DNA of 64,000 nt from an uncultured Bacteroidales bacterium (GCA_900316995.1 ONEZ01000001.1:1-64000), one strand, 5' to 3'; shown: positions 28,300 to 37,909, counted from the first letter of the stretch. The notes: generated by a model not told the origin, from the sequence alone. Numbers and translations: made by a program.

Positions 28300-28307
28300 T
28301 ATCTTTG
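28300..28307 (+). promoter_or_regulatory. Probable -7 box of porV
   Basis: TATCTTTG 35 nt before the porV ATG. No clear TTTG box at the right distance. Confidence 0.5.
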
Positions 28308-28342
28308 TAGCCGTTTTTTATAAATGTAAAAAAATTTAACAA

Positions 28343-29569
28343 ATGAGAAACAAGATTACACTCGCACTTGTAGCGCTGATTGCACTCCCTTTGGGTATAT
28401 TCGCCCAAAACGAAGAGTCTCCCGTAGAGGTGTTTGCACCTATTACAACTGGTGTTTCTTTTCTAACCGTCGCTCCTGACGCACGTGGAGGCGGTTTAGG
28501 TGACGTAGGTGGCGCCACCACCCCAGATGAGAACTCACAATACTGGAACCCTTCAAAATACGCTTTTATAAACGGCGTGGGAGGTGCTACTGTATCATAC
28601 GTTCCTTGGCTTAGAAAAATAGTGTCAGACATTGACCTTGTATCAGCCACCGGTTTCTACAAAATAAAAGATGTACAGACAGTTGCAATGTCATTCCGCT
28701 TCTTCTCAATAGGCAAGGTGCTTCTCAAGAAAAACGCAGAAGACACCCCTATGGAGGTTAAGCCATACGATCTTGCACTTGACGCATCATACTCACGCAT
28801 TCTTGCAAAAGGCTTTTCCATGGGTGTTGCGCTGCGCTTTATATGGTCAGACCTTAGCGGTGGTTCAACAGTGCATGACGAGCAGTATCTCACTCCAGGC
28901 TGGAGTATAGCCGCAGATATTTCAGGTTTCTACACTAAGGATGTGAACTTTGCATGGGGCAAGGGCTGTGGCTCTTTTGGTTTCAACATCTCAAACATTG
29001 GTAAAAAGATTGACTACGGTAATGGGGACAGCCGTTCTTCAGCATTCATTCCAGCAAACCTGCGTTTAGGCGGCAGCTTCAAAATGCCTTTTGACCAGTA
29101 TAACCACCTTTCTCTTAACGTAGATATAAACAAACTTCTTGTTCCTGCCAGACCTGTCCAGGCTGAAGGCGAGACACAGGAGGCTTATACAGCCCGTTTG
29201 AACGAGTACTATGACATGGACCCTATCACAGGTATCTTCCGTTCATTTGCTGATATGCCAGACGGCGGCAAGTTTGACTTTGGCTACAAGATACGCCAGT
29301 TAAACTTTTCAATAGGTCTTGAATATGACTACAAGAATATGTTTCTGGCACGTATAGGCTACTACAATGAGAGCAAGCTGAACGGAAACAGGAAATATGT
29401 TACATTTGGTGCCGGTTTCCGTCTGAACGTATTTGAACTTGACGTGGCATACGTTCTCTCTGTAGCAAGAAACAACCCGCTTGACCAGACTCTTAGATTC
29501 ACAATTGGATTCAACATGGCAGGCCTTAAGAAACTTGCCAACAATGACAGAAACGCGGAAGGGCTTTAA
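28343..29569 (+). CDS. porV: Type IX secretion outer-membrane protein PorV
   Basis: 408 residues, signal peptide about 1-21 (ending IFAQ). The mature protein starts with ITTGVSFLTVAPDARGGGLGDVGGA, close to the PorV/LptO signature, and continues with strand-rich barrel sequence such as LGYNESKL-like hairpins. It ends FTIGFNMAGLKKL followed by a short charged tail. PorV is a FadL-like barrel that carries cargo from the translocon to the PorU sortase. The gene follows porU by 60 nt and has its own TATCTTTG box, so it may be transcribed separately as well. Confidence 0.93.
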   Translation: MRNKITLALVALIALPLGIFAQNEESPVEVFAPITTGVSFLTVAPDARGGGLGDVGGATTPDENSQYWNPSKYAFINGVGGATVSYVPWLRKIVSDIDLVSATGFYKIKDVQTVAMSFRFFSIGKVLLKKNAEDTPMEVKPYDLALDASYSRILAKGFSMGVALRFIWSDLSGGSTVHDEQYLTPGWSIAADISGFYTKDVNFAWGKGCGSFGFNISNIGKKIDYGNGDSRSSAFIPANLRLGGSFKMPFDQYNHLSLNVDINKLLVPARPVQAEGETQEAYTARLNEYYDMDPITGIFRSFADMPDGGKFDFGYKIRQLNFSIGLEYDYKNMFLARIGYYNESKLNGNRKYVTFGAGFRLNVFELDVAYVLSVARNNPLDQTLRFTIGFNMAGLKKLANNDRNAEGL

Positions 29570-29614
29570 TATTTAGTATTAGCCTAATCCAATTTTTAGC
29601 AAAAGACAAAAAGA

Positions 29615-30103
29615 ATGGAGAAAATAAAGTATAAAATTGGTTTAGGCTACGATGTCCACCAGTTTGCAGAAGGACGTGACCTTTGGCTTGGTGGCATTAA
29701 AATAGAACACACAAAAGGTCTTTTAGGCCACTCTGACGCCGATGTACTGATACATGCAATATGCGACGCTCTACTGGGCGCCGCATCTTTGCGTGATATA
29801 GGCTACAACTTTCCTGACACAGACAACGCCTACAAAAACATAGACAGCAAAATACTGCTCAAGCGCACCATTGACCTTGTGCGCTCCAAAGGCTGGGAGA
29901 TTTCAAATATAGACTCCACCATCTGCGCCCAGGAGCCAAAACTAAACCCACACATAGAGGATATGCGTGCCTGCCTTGCTTCTGTGCTTGGCGTGGATGT
30001 GGACGACGTATCCATAAAAGCCACCACCACGGAGCATCTTGGCTTTGTGGGCCGCAAAGAAGGCATTGCCGCATACGCGGTTGCCTTAATAGTTGAAAGT
30101 TGA
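29615..30103 (+). CDS. ispF: 2-C-methyl-D-erythritol 2,4-cyclodiphosphate synthase
   Basis: 162 residues, full family length. GLGYDVHQF supplies the zinc ligands Asp13 and His15, and GLLGHSDADVLIHA is the second signature. The active-site region TTTEHLGFVGRKEGIAAYA lies near the C-terminus. It closes the cyclic diphosphate in the non-mevalonate isoprenoid pathway. It follows porV by 45 nt. A short repeat-like stretch (GTTGAAAGTTGAAAATTG) lies directly after the stop. Confidence 0.96.
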   Translation: MEKIKYKIGLGYDVHQFAEGRDLWLGGIKIEHTKGLLGHSDADVLIHAICDALLGAASLRDIGYNFPDTDNAYKNIDSKILLKRTIDLVRSKGWEISNIDSTICAQEPKLNPHIEDMRACLASVLGVDVDDVSIKATTTEHLGFVGRKEGIAAYAVALIVES

Positions 30104-30139
30104 AAATTGACGTGTTGATGAACACGAAGTGTGAATAAA

Positions 30140-30170
30140 ATTGAAAGTTAGTAAAATTTTATTAACTTTG
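30140..30170 (+). promoter_or_regulatory. Promoter of pheT
   Basis: ATTG (30140-30143), 19 nt, TAACTTTG (30163-30170), 25 nt before the ATG. Confidence 0.65.
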
Positions 30171-30195
30171 CACGTTTTTAGTAAACTGAGAATAT

Positions 30196-32640
30196 ATGAA
30201 TATTTCATTCAACTGGTTAAAGAAGTACATTCTTCTTGACATGAATGCTGATGACACAGCTAAAAAGCTGACATCGCTGGGATTGGAAGTAGGAGTGGTT
30301 GAACCTATTGAGAGCATCAAGGGAGGCCTTGAAGGCTTGGTAGTGGCAAAGGTTGTGGAGTGCGAGAACCACCCTGATTCAGACCACCTGCACGTTACCA
30401 AGGTTGATAACGGGAGCGGAGAGCTGCTACAGGTTGTATGCGGTGCGCCTAACTGCCGCGCCGGCCTTAAGACAATAATGGCTACAATAGGCACCAAGCT
30501 CTATGACGGCGATAACTGCTTTACAATAAAGAAATCAAAACTGCGCGGTGTTGAATCATTCGGAATGCTGTGTGCAGAAGATGAGATAGGTGTGGGTACA
30601 AGCCATGACGGCATCATAGAACTGCCCGACGATGTACCAGTAGGCACGCCTGCCAAGGATTACTACAAGATAGAGAACGACACCCTTATTGAGGTGGACA
30701 TAACCCCTAACCGTGCTGACGCCATATCACATTTGGGTGTGGCAAGAGACCTTGCCGCAGCACTTAATATGAAACTTATACGCCCTAACGTGGATTCGTT
30801 CAAGGTTGACAATGAGAATTTGAAAATCAACGTCAACGTAGCTAATTCTGAAGCTTGTCCACGCTACACAGGTGTTACAATGACGGGGGTAACAGTAAAG
30901 GAATCACCAGACTGGCTTAAGAACCGTCTCACATCAATAGGACAGCGTCCAATCAACAACGTGGTTGACGTCACTAACTTCATACTGCATGAGCTTGGCC
31001 AGCCGCTTCACGCATTTGACGCAGACAAGATTAAAGGCGGAGAAATTAACGTACGTACACTGCCCGCTGGTACAAAATTCACAACTCTTGACGGTGTGGA
31101 GCGTGAGCTTTCTGACTCTGACCTTATGATTTGCAACAAGGAGGAGGGAATGTGTATAGCAGGTGTATTCGGAGGTTTTGACTCTGGCGTAAAAGAGGGC
31201 ACCACAAACATATTTATAGAGAGCGCTTACTTTAATCCAGTATGGGTTAGAAAGACTGCACGCCGTCATGGTCTTAACACCGATGCTTCATTCCGCTATG
31301 AACGTGGCTGTGACCCAAATATAGCTGTATATGCGCTTAAACGTGCAGCTTTGCTTATAAAGGAGGTTGCCGGTGGTGAAGTCTCAAGCCAGATTACAGA
31401 CATCTACCCCACCCCTATTGAAGACTTTAAGGTAGAAGTAACATACAAGAAAATTAATGACCTTATTGGCAAGGAGATTCCTAAAGACACCATTAAAAGC
31501 ATACTCAACGGCTTGGAGATAAAGATTGCAAAGGAGGAGAATGAAACACTTTCTCTACTTGTACCTCCCTACCGTGTGGATGTTAAACGTGATGTGGATG
31601 TTATAGAGGACATCCTGCGAGTTTACGGTTACAACAACATTTTGCCAGGTGAGAGCGTAAAATCATCAATAAGCTACTCTCACGTGCCAGACAGTTACAA
31701 GTTGCAAAACAATGTATCACGCCACCTTACAGGAGCAGGATTCAGTGAAATTCTAAATAACTCACTAACTAAGCTTTCATACTATAACGGACTCACATCA
31801 TATCCTGCAGAAAATGCAGTGCGCATAATGAATCCGCTTGGAAGTGACCTTAGCGTTATGCGCCAGACACTGCTCTTTGGCGGACTTGAGAGTATAGCCC
31901 GTAACCGTAACCGCAAGCGCACAAACCTCAAGTTCTATGAGTTTGGCGAGTGTTACCACTATAACAGCGCCAAAGCCGGCGGTGAGAATCCGCTTGCGGC
32001 ATATTCTGAAGAGCTTCATTTAGGCATCTGGCTTAGCGGTAACCGCTATGAGCCATCATGGACTGATGCAGAGCGTCCGCTCACATTCTTTGACCTGAAG
32101 GCTCATGTAATTAACGTACTGCGCCGCATAGGAATAAAAGAGGCATCATACGTGACCAAGACCATTGAGAATGACATCTACTCACAGGCTATATACTTTG
32201 AGACAAGAAACGGTGCACAGCTTGCAATGCTTGGCATCGTGGCAAAAAAACAACTCAAAGCATTTGACATTGACGCCGATGTCTTCTATGCTGACCTATT
32301 CTGGGATAAGATTCTCAGACAAATAAAGAGCAATGACATTACATACGCCGACCTTCCAAAATACCCGGAAGTTAAGCGTGATCTTGCCCTGTTGCTTGAT
32401 AAGAGCATAGAATTTGAGCAGATAGAGGACATAGCGTTCCAAACTGAGCGCAAACTTCTGAAACGAGTGGTTCTGTTTGATGTTTATGAAGGCAAAGGCA
32501 TAGAAGAGGGCAAGAAGTCATACGCTGTGAACTTCACACTTCAAGACACAGAAAAAACGCTTGAAGACCGCCAGATAGACAACGTGATGAACCGACTGAT
32601 AAAAGCGTTCACAGAAAAGCTTAATGCTACAATCAGATAA
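30196..32640 (+). CDS. pheT: Phenylalanine-tRNA ligase beta subunit
   Basis: 814 residues, the normal length. The N-terminal tRNA-binding (EMAP-type) domain is at about 40-150 (VVECENHPDSDHLHVTKVD). The B3/B4 editing and B5 domains fill the middle (VDVTNFILHELGQPLHAFDADKI and later VDVKRDVDVIEDILRVYGYNNI). The C-terminal FDX-ACB domain that binds the anticodon stem ends the protein (YPEVKRDLALLLD...EDRQIDNVMNRLIKAF). It works with PheS, which is not in the window. A REP-like stretch and a repeat tract separate it from yebC. Confidence 0.97.
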   Translation: MNISFNWLKKYILLDMNADDTAKKLTSLGLEVGVVEPIESIKGGLEGLVVAKVVECENHPDSDHLHVTKVDNGSGELLQVVCGAPNCRAGLKTIMATIGTKLYDGDNCFTIKKSKLRGVESFGMLCAEDEIGVGTSHDGIIELPDDVPVGTPAKDYYKIENDTLIEVDITPNRADAISHLGVARDLAAALNMKLIRPNVDSFKVDNENLKINVNVANSEACPRYTGVTMTGVTVKESPDWLKNRLTSIGQRPINNVVDVTNFILHELGQPLHAFDADKIKGGEINVRTLPAGTKFTTLDGVERELSDSDLMICNKEEGMCIAGVFGGFDSGVKEGTTNIFIESAYFNPVWVRKTARRHGLNTDASFRYERGCDPNIAVYALKRAALLIKEVAGGEVSSQITDIYPTPIEDFKVEVTYKKINDLIGKEIPKDTIKSILNGLEIKIAKEENETLSLLVPPYRVDVKRDVDVIEDILRVYGYNNILPGESVKSSISYSHVPDSYKLQNNVSRHLTGAGFSEILNNSLTKLSYYNGLTSYPAENAVRIMNPLGSDLSVMRQTLLFGGLESIARNRNRKRTNLKFYEFGECYHYNSAKAGGENPLAAYSEELHLGIWLSGNRYEPSWTDAERPLTFFDLKAHVINVLRRIGIKEASYVTKTIENDIYSQAIYFETRNGAQLAMLGIVAKKQLKAFDIDADVFYADLFWDKILRQIKSNDITYADLPKYPEVKRDLALLLDKSIEFEQIEDIAFQTERKLLKRVVLFDVYEGKGIEEGKKSYAVNFTLQDTEKTLEDRQIDNVMNRLIKAFTEKLNATIR

Positions 32641-32641
32641 C

Positions 32642-32757
32642 TCACGTCATGCTGAACGTAGTGACGAGTTGATGAGGGCTCGTCCCGAATAAGCATCTCG
32701 CAATTCACCGATTAAACGATTCTCCGATTCACCGATTAACCGATTAAACATAGTAAT
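32642..32757. repeat. REP-like segment and ACCGATTA repeat tract
   Basis: 32642-32702 contains CACGTCATGCTGAACGTAGTGACG and GAATAAGCATCTCG pieces, reminiscent of dispersed REP-like elements in Bacteroidota. From 32703 come ACCGATTAAACGATT-type units up to the yebC start. Confidence 0.6.
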
Positions 32758-33480
32758 ATGGGAAGAGCATTTGAATACAGAAAAGCTACAAAGCTGAAAC
32801 GCTGGGGAAACATGGCCCGCGTATTTACAAAACTTGGTAAGCAGATAACAATTGCCGCACGTGAAGGCGGCGGTGACCCTGACACTAACCCACGTCTGCG
32901 TGTACTCTGCCAGCAGGCCAAGAAAGAGAACATGCCTAAAGAAAACGTGGAAAGAGCCATTAAAAAAGCCTTTTCAAAGGATGAGGCAGGCTATAAGGAG
33001 ATTAACTATGAAGGATACGGCCCTCACGGCATAGCCATATTTGTAGAGACCGCTACAGATAACAATATGCGTACAGTGGCAAACATCCGCAGCTACTTTA
33101 CAAAGCACGGCGGTTCACTTGGCACACAGGGCTGCCTCCAGTTCCTCTTTGACCACAAGTGCGTGTTTAACGTAGCACCTAAGGATGGCGTTTCAATGGA
33201 GGACCTTGAGCTTGAGCTTATTGACTACGGCGTAGAGGAGATAGACACAGACGAGAACGGCAACCTCATTATCTGCGGTGACTTCCAGAGCAACTCAGAG
33301 ATTCAGAAATATCTTGAGGATAACGGCTTTGAGATTAACAGCGCAGAGTTTGAGCGTGTGCCAAATGACTACAAGACCCTTACCGCCGATGAGCGCGCCT
33401 CTGTGCAGAAACTCATTGACAAAATAGAGGAAGACGAGGACGTACAGAACGTCTACACCAATATGGCCCCAGAAGAGTAG
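32758..33480 (+). CDS. YebC/PmpR family protein
   Basis: 240 residues, full length. The start MGRAFEYRKATKLKRWGNMARVF is a close variant of the YebC opening (MAGHSKWANIKHRK in E. coli). KENMPKENVERAIKKA, YEGYGPHGIAIFVE and the NIRSYFTKHGGSLGTQG stretch are family signatures. Members act as transcriptional regulators or, as shown more recently, relieve ribosome stalling at proline runs. In many bacteria yebC precedes ruvC, as it does here with a 2-nt gap, so co-expression is likely. Confidence 0.93.
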   Translation: MGRAFEYRKATKLKRWGNMARVFTKLGKQITIAAREGGGDPDTNPRLRVLCQQAKKENMPKENVERAIKKAFSKDEAGYKEINYEGYGPHGIAIFVETATDNNMRTVANIRSYFTKHGGSLGTQGCLQFLFDHKCVFNVAPKDGVSMEDLELELIDYGVEEIDTDENGNLIICGDFQSNSEIQKYLEDNGFEINSAEFERVPNDYKTLTADERASVQKLIDKIEEDEDVQNVYTNMAPEE

Positions 33481-33482
33481 GA

Positions 33483-34067
33483 ATGAATTCTAACTCTCAA
33501 CTCTCAACTCTCAATTCTCAATTGATTTTGGGAATAGACCCTGGAACCACAGTTATGGGTGCCGCACTGCTTGAGGTAACAAATGGCAATGCGGCACTCA
33601 AAGCTATGACCACCCTCAGTTTCAAGGATTGCGCAGACCACTACCAGAAACTTGCAAAAATAGAGAAATTTGTAAGTGAGGTTATAGAGGCTTACAAGCC
33701 GGACTCCCTTGCTATAGAGTCTCCGTTTTTTGGAAAGAACGTGCAGTCCATGTTAAAGTTAGGCAGAGCGCAGGGAGTTGCCATCGCCGTGGCGGTTAAC
33801 AAAGGGCTTAACGTGCATGAATACTCCCCTCTTAAAATCAAAATGGCTATTACAGGCAACGGAGCATCAAGCAAAGAGCAGGTTGCCGGAATGCTAAAAC
33901 GTTTCTTACACATAGACGCTGACCGTATGCAGGTTAAACTTGACGCCACCGATGCGCTTGCCGCAGCCTACTGCCACTACCTGCAACTACGCGTGCCCAC
34001 ATCCACCGCCACCCACTACAAGAGCTGGAAGGAGTTCACCCAGAAAAACTCAGAGAGGGTGAAATAA
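33483..34067 (+). CDS. ruvC: Crossover junction endodeoxyribonuclease RuvC
   Basis: 194 residues from the ATG at 33483. The catalytic acids lie in LILGIDPGTT (Asp19), LAIESPFFG and LDATDALAAA. It resolves Holliday junctions with RuvAB. The first 13 residues (MNSNSQLSTLNSQ) come from an AACTCTC/AATTCTC repeat tract of the type found between genes here. An in-frame TTG at 33522 would give a start exactly at the conserved ILGIDPG, so the true start is uncertain. It follows yebC by 2 nt. A 16-nt gap separates it from the nadK end on the other strand. Confidence 0.93.
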   Translation: MNSNSQLSTLNSQLILGIDPGTTVMGAALLEVTNGNAALKAMTTLSFKDCADHYQKLAKIEKFVSEVIEAYKPDSLAIESPFFGKNVQSMLKLGRAQGVAIAVAVNKGLNVHEYSPLKIKMAITGNGASSKEQVAGMLKRFLHIDADRMQVKLDATDALAAAYCHYLQLRVPTSTATHYKSWKEFTQKNSERVK

Positions 34068-34083
34068 TACGTTTTGTCAGTTG

Positions 34084-34980
34084 TTACTGCACCTGCCCCC
34101 ACATTAGTTTACCTCGCAGGGTTTGAAAATATGTGTGGCCTTTGCGCCATGCCACAAGCGTGGAGAAAGGAGCTTTACGTATTGAGATTTTAGAGCCTAT
34201 GGGGCAACGATATGAACGACCGTCAAGAGAAACAATGCAATTTGAACTTCTACCCTCTATTTCCAGCTCTATAAGTTTGTCATCTGGTATTATTATAGGG
34301 CGCTGGTTAAGCGTATGAGGTGATACCGGAGCAAGTATAATATCCTGGCTCTCAGGGTCAAGTATGGAGGCGCCCACACTCATGGCGTAGGCGGTGGAAC
34401 CTGTAGGTGTGGATACTATGAGACCGTCGGCACGATATGTGCAGAGGAACTCTCCGTTTACGTAGGCGTGAACCTTTATCATTGAAGAAGAGTCTGTTTT
34501 AAGCACTGCAATCTCATTAAGTGCGTTACATTTTCCAGGGTCTGTACACTCCCCCACAGGCCGCATCTGGAGCAGGGAACGACGCTCAGTGATAAAGCCC
34601 TCTGAAAGCACAGTTTCTATAGCCGATGAAATTTCATCTCCGCTTATATCCACAAGAAATCCTAAGTGACCAAGGTTAATGCCAAGAATTGGAATTTCAA
34701 GAGCTCCCACAAACTGAGATGTTTTAAGGAATGTACCGTCACCTCCAAGACTAAGCACTAAATCCATACTTAGCAAATCCTTGTCAGACAACATTTTACA
34801 GTCTTTAATAGGCTGTACATCAGATTTTTGCAGAAAATTATAAACTTTACCCTCAACAAATATCTCCACGCCATGACTATGGAGTGTATCTATTAGCTCT
34901 GTGGCTGCATCGGTGAACCCTACTTTGTGAATACTGCCTGAAATTGCCACCCTTTTTATCTGTGAATAATTTTCTGCCAT
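34084..34980 (-). CDS. nadK: NAD kinase
   Basis: 298 residues, normal length. The GGDGT motif is in LSLGGDGTFLKTS, NEIAVLK and TPTGSTAYAMSVGAS are the later conserved segments, and the C-terminal region has SLDGRSYRCPIG. It phosphorylates NAD to NADP with ATP in the cytoplasm. It is the only minus-strand gene between 24.2 and 48.7 kb. Its start faces pdxJ across an 83-nt gap. No clear TAnnTTTG box was seen for it. Confidence 0.96.
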   Translation of the reverse strand: MAENYSQIKRVAISGSIHKVGFTDAATELIDTLHSHGVEIFVEGKVYNFLQKSDVQPIKDCKMLSDKDLLSMDLVLSLGGDGTFLKTSQFVGALEIPILGINLGHLGFLVDISGDEISSAIETVLSEGFITERRSLLQMRPVGECTDPGKCNALNEIAVLKTDSSSMIKVHAYVNGEFLCTYRADGLIVSTPTGSTAYAMSVGASILDPESQDIILAPVSPHTLNQRPIIIPDDKLIELEIEGRSSNCIVSLDGRSYRCPIGSKISIRKAPFSTLVAWRKGHTYFQTLRGKLMWGQVQ

Positions 34981-35019
34981 AAAATTATGTTTATGTAAAG
35001 TGGTTCTTAAAATAATTCT

Positions 35020-35027
35020 TAACTTTG
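35020..35027 (+). promoter_or_regulatory. Probable -7 box of pdxJ
   Basis: TAACTTTG 36 nt before the ATG; the upstream TTTG box is not clear. Confidence 0.5.
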
Positions 35028-35063
35028 CAAGTTATAAATGCAAAGTAAACAAATTTTCACGAG

Positions 35064-35780
35064 ATGACAAAATTAAGTGTGAATATAAATAAGGTTGCAA
35101 CAATCAGGAACGCAAGAGGCGGCAATGTACCAAACGTTCTGCAAGTGGCTCTTGATTGTGAAAAATTTGGGGCTGAGGGCATTACAGTGCACCCAAGGCC
35201 AGATGAGCGCCACATACGCTACAGCGATGTGCGTGAACTGAAAGCACACCTTACCACAGAATTCAATATTGAGGGTTACCCATGTCAGTCTTTCATAGAC
35301 TTGGTGCTTGAGGTAAAGCCCACACAAGTTACACTTGTACCAGACCCGCCAGAGGCTCTTACATCTAACGCAGGCTGGGACACAATTAAAAACAAAGAGT
35401 TTCTTACAGAAATTGTAAAGGAGTTCCAGAAGGCTGGCATACGCACATCCATATTCACAGACACACGACGTGAAATCATAGAGGCGGCAGCACTTACAGG
35501 CACTAACAGGATAGAGTTATATACTGAACCTTACGCATCGGCGTACACTTCTGGCAGAGAATCTGCCGTAAAGCCATTTACAGAGGCTGCCAAGATAGCC
35601 GCCGCATGCGGTCTGGACGTTAATGCAGGTCACGACCTTAACCTTGACAATCTTGCATACTTTGCCGCAGAGGTTCAACCTCTTGCAGAGGTTTCAATAG
35701 GTCACGCTCTAATTTCAGATGCACTCTATTTAGGGCTGAAAGAGACTATTAAGCAATACTTAAAGCGATTAAAAGTTTAG
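35064..35780 (+). CDS. pdxJ: Pyridoxine 5'-phosphate synthase
   Basis: 238 residues, full length. Conserved segments are [31 protein letters not shown] (active-site His), [18 protein letters not shown] and the C-terminal VNAGHDLN and [11 protein letters not shown]. It condenses aminoacetone phosphate with deoxyxylulose 5-phosphate in vitamin B6 synthesis. It has a TAACTTTG box upstream. The tract after its stop (35783-35871) is repeat-rich and precedes the exbB unit. Confidence 0.96.
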   Translation: MTKLSVNINKVATIRNARGGNVPNVLQVALDCEKFGAEGITVHPRPDERHIRYSDVRELKAHLTTEFNIEGYPCQSFIDLVLEVKPTQVTLVPDPPEALTSNAGWDTIKNKEFLTEIVKEFQKAGIRTSIFTDTRREIIEAAALTGTNRIELYTEPYASAYTSGRESAVKPFTEAAKIAAACGLDVNAGHDLNLDNLAYFAAEVQPLAEVSIGHALISDALYLGLKETIKQYLKRLKV

Positions 35781-35782
35781 GA

Positions 35783-35871
35783 GTTTAGGAGTTCAGGAGT
35801 TTAGGAGTTAGAACTCTCAATTCTCAATTCGATTCACCAGTTCACCGAATAACCGATTCACCATAAATAAA
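35783..35871. repeat. Intergenic repeat tract before exbB
   Basis: TTTAGGAGTTCAGGAGTTTAG units pass into CTCAATTCTCAATTC and then CGATTCACC/AACCGATTC units. Confidence 0.75.
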
Positions 35872-35874
35872 ATT

Positions 35875-36570
35875 ATGTTTCTACAGATTCCAACAACAAT
35901 GGTTGCAGACACGCTTACAAGCGCAGCCGCAGAGGCTCCACAGGTGGTGGAGATGAACTATTTTGACATGGCAATGAAGGGTGGCCCTATCATTATGATT
36001 CCGCTCTTAATACTCTCTATCATTGCGGTTTACATATTTATTGAAAGACTTGTCACCATACGTAAGGCTTCAAAGGAGGACAAGGATTTCATGAACAGAA
36101 TAAAAGACTACATCACCGATGGTAAAATAGACTCAGCCACCAAACTTTGCCAGAAAACCAACACCCCGTCAGCCCGCATGATTGAAAAGGGAATATCACG
36201 TCTGGGAAAGCCAATGAACGATGTTCTTGTGGCCATTGAGAATGTGGGTAACATAGAGACCAACAAACTTGAAAAGGGGTTCAATATGCTTGCCACTATT
36301 GCAGGCGGAGCGCCGATGTTAGGATTCCTTGGTACTGTAATGGGTATGGTTCAGGCTTTCTTTGATATGGCCAACGCTGGTAATAATGTGGACATCACCG
36401 TGCTGTCGAATGGCATCTACACGGCAATGATTACCACTGTGGCAGGTTTGGTTGTAGGTATTGTGGCATACTTTGCATACAACTACCTTGTGTCAAAACT
36501 TGACAGCGTGGTTCAAAAGATGGAGCTCAAGACCATGGAGTTTATGGATCTTCTTAACGAACCTGTATAA
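35875..36570 (+). CDS. exbB: MotA/TolQ/ExbB proton channel protein
   Basis: 231 residues from the ATG at 35875; a second ATG at 35893-35900 is possible. Three membrane segments are visible: PIIMIPLLILSIIAVYIFIE (about 40-60), MLATIAGGAPMLGFLGTVMGM (about 138-160) and AMITTVAGLVVGIVAYFAYNYL (about 182-205). GAPMLGFLGTVMGMVQAF is the channel signature. With ExbD it uses the proton gradient to drive the TonB-like protein encoded two genes later. It is the first gene of a three-gene operon. Confidence 0.93.
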   Translation: MFLQIPTTMVADTLTSAAAEAPQVVEMNYFDMAMKGGPIIMIPLLILSIIAVYIFIERLVTIRKASKEDKDFMNRIKDYITDGKIDSATKLCQKTNTPSARMIEKGISRLGKPMNDVLVAIENVGNIETNKLEKGFNMLATIAGGAPMLGFLGTVMGMVQAFFDMANAGNNVDITVLSNGIYTAMITTVAGLVVGIVAYFAYNYLVSKLDSVVQKMELKTMEFMDLLNEPV

Positions 36571-36572
36571 TT

Positions 36573-36986
36573 ATGGCAATAAAGAGAAGAAATAGGGTTA
36601 GTGCATCGTTCAGTATGTCTTCAATGACAGACTTGGTGTTTTTGCTGCTGATTTTCTTTATGATAACATCAACAGTGGTAACCCCAAGTGCTATAAAACT
36701 GCTACTCCCGAAAAGCAGCAGTCAGGCGGCGGCAAAACCCATAACAAGGGTTTTTATTGACGAGCAGGTGAATTTCTATGTTGCCACCGGCAAAGAGAAG
36801 GAACGCCAAGTGGCGTTTGAGGAGATTGAGCCGTTCCTGCAAGGAGTTGTGGCGGAAGAGCCTGAAATGTACATTGCGCTTTATGCAGACGAGAGCGTAC
36901 CCTACCGTGAAATAGTACGAGTGCTTAATATAGCTAACAAGAACAAGTTCAAACTTGTAATTGCAACCAGACCGTCAAGAGAATGA
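36573..36986 (+). CDS. exbD: ExbD/TolR family biopolymer transport protein
   Basis: 137 residues. A single N-terminal membrane helix (about 17-37, SMTDLVFLLLIFFMITSTVV) carries the essential Asp of the family in SMTDLVF. A periplasmic domain follows, ending in VPYREIVRVLNIANKNKFKLVIAT. It starts 2 nt after exbB and overlaps tonB by ATGA, so the three are translated as a unit. It forms the proton-driven motor with ExbB. Confidence 0.93.
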   Translation: MAIKRRNRVSASFSMSSMTDLVFLLLIFFMITSTVVTPSAIKLLLPKSSSQAAAKPITRVFIDEQVNFYVATGKEKERQVAFEEIEPFLQGVVAEEPEMYIALYADESVPYREIVRVLNIANKNKFKLVIATRPSRE

Positions 36987-37840
36987 GTGACACTCTAAAG
37001 AAAAACGACAGCAAGATAGCCGGAGCGGTTGGAACTATTTTAGTACACTTGCTACTTTTGCTTGCCATCCTGTTTTTAGGGCTTAGGACCGTTCTGCCTA
37101 CTGAGGAGGAGGGTCTGACAGTAAACTACGGTAACACAGACTCAGGAGACGGCTTATTTGAGCCTGCACCTATGAGCGATGTTGCAAAAGAGCTGGAGCA
37201 GGAGCTGCCACAGGAAGCATCTGTGCCTGATGTGTCAGCATCACAGAATGAGCAGATTACACAAGATACTGAGGAGTCTATTGAAATAAAGAAGCAACGA
37301 GAGGAGGCTAAGCGCAAAGAGCGTGAACGCCTTGCAGAGGAGAAACGCAAGCGTGACGAGCAGGCTCGCATAGAGCGTGAGCGTCGTGAACGTGAGGAGA
37401 AAATCAAGAAGGCATCTTCAACTGCACAGAACGCATTCAGCAACGCAAACGCAGGCAAAGGCACAGATACAGGCGCCACAAGCCAGGGCATTGCTGGTGG
37501 CACAGGCAACCAAGGCAAGCCAGACGGAAATGCAGACTCCAAAAACTATAGCGGAGGAGGCACAGGCGCAAGCTCATATAGTTTGAACGGAAGAAGCATT
37601 GTGGGCTCAGTACCAAAGCCACAGTATCAGCAGAATGTGGAGGGCATTATAGTGGTTACCATTGAGGTGGACGCCACAGGTAAGGTTATCAGCGCCAGAG
37701 CAGGTGCTCAAGGCACCACCATTGGTGACGCCACACTGCGTAAGGCCGCTGAGCAGGCCGCTCTCAAAGCCAAGTTCAACCAGATTGGCGGCACCACCGT
37801 GCAGACTGGAACTATAACTTACAGATATAAACTTAATTAA
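36983..37840 (+). CDS. tonB: TonB/TolA-like energy transducer
   Basis: 285 residues. One membrane helix (about 13-33, AGAVGTILVHLLLLLAILFLG) is followed by a periplasmic linker. The linker has an acidic, Gln-rich part, then a long charged Lys/Arg/Glu helix (about 95-140, KKQREEAKRKERERLAEE) and a Gly/Asn/Thr-rich part. The C-terminal TonB domain starts at about 205 (VPKPQYQQNVEGIIVVTIEVD). It would pass ExbBD motion to outer-membrane transporters. The charged helix also fits a TolA role. Name by family; partner unknown. Confidence 0.88.
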   Translation: MSDTLKKNDSKIAGAVGTILVHLLLLLAILFLGLRTVLPTEEEGLTVNYGNTDSGDGLFEPAPMSDVAKELEQELPQEASVPDVSASQNEQITQDTEESIEIKKQREEAKRKERERLAEEKRKRDEQARIERERREREEKIKKASSTAQNAFSNANAGKGTDTGATSQGIAGGTGNQGKPDGNADSKNYSGGGTGASSYSLNGRSIVGSVPKPQYQQNVEGIIVVTIEVDATGKVISARAGAQGTTIGDATLRKAAEQAALKAKFNQIGGTTVQTGTITYRYKLN

Positions 37841-37903
37841 ACGGTGAACCGGTGATGCGGTGAATCGATTCAACGATTAACCGATTAAACGATTAAACAA
37901 CTA
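37841..37903. repeat. Intergenic CGGTGAA / CGATTAA tract
   Basis: CGGTGAACCGGTGATGCGGTG on the left and CGATTAACCGATTAAACGATTAAAC on the right, ending next to the purM start. Confidence 0.8.
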
Positions 37904-37909
37904 CTGACT

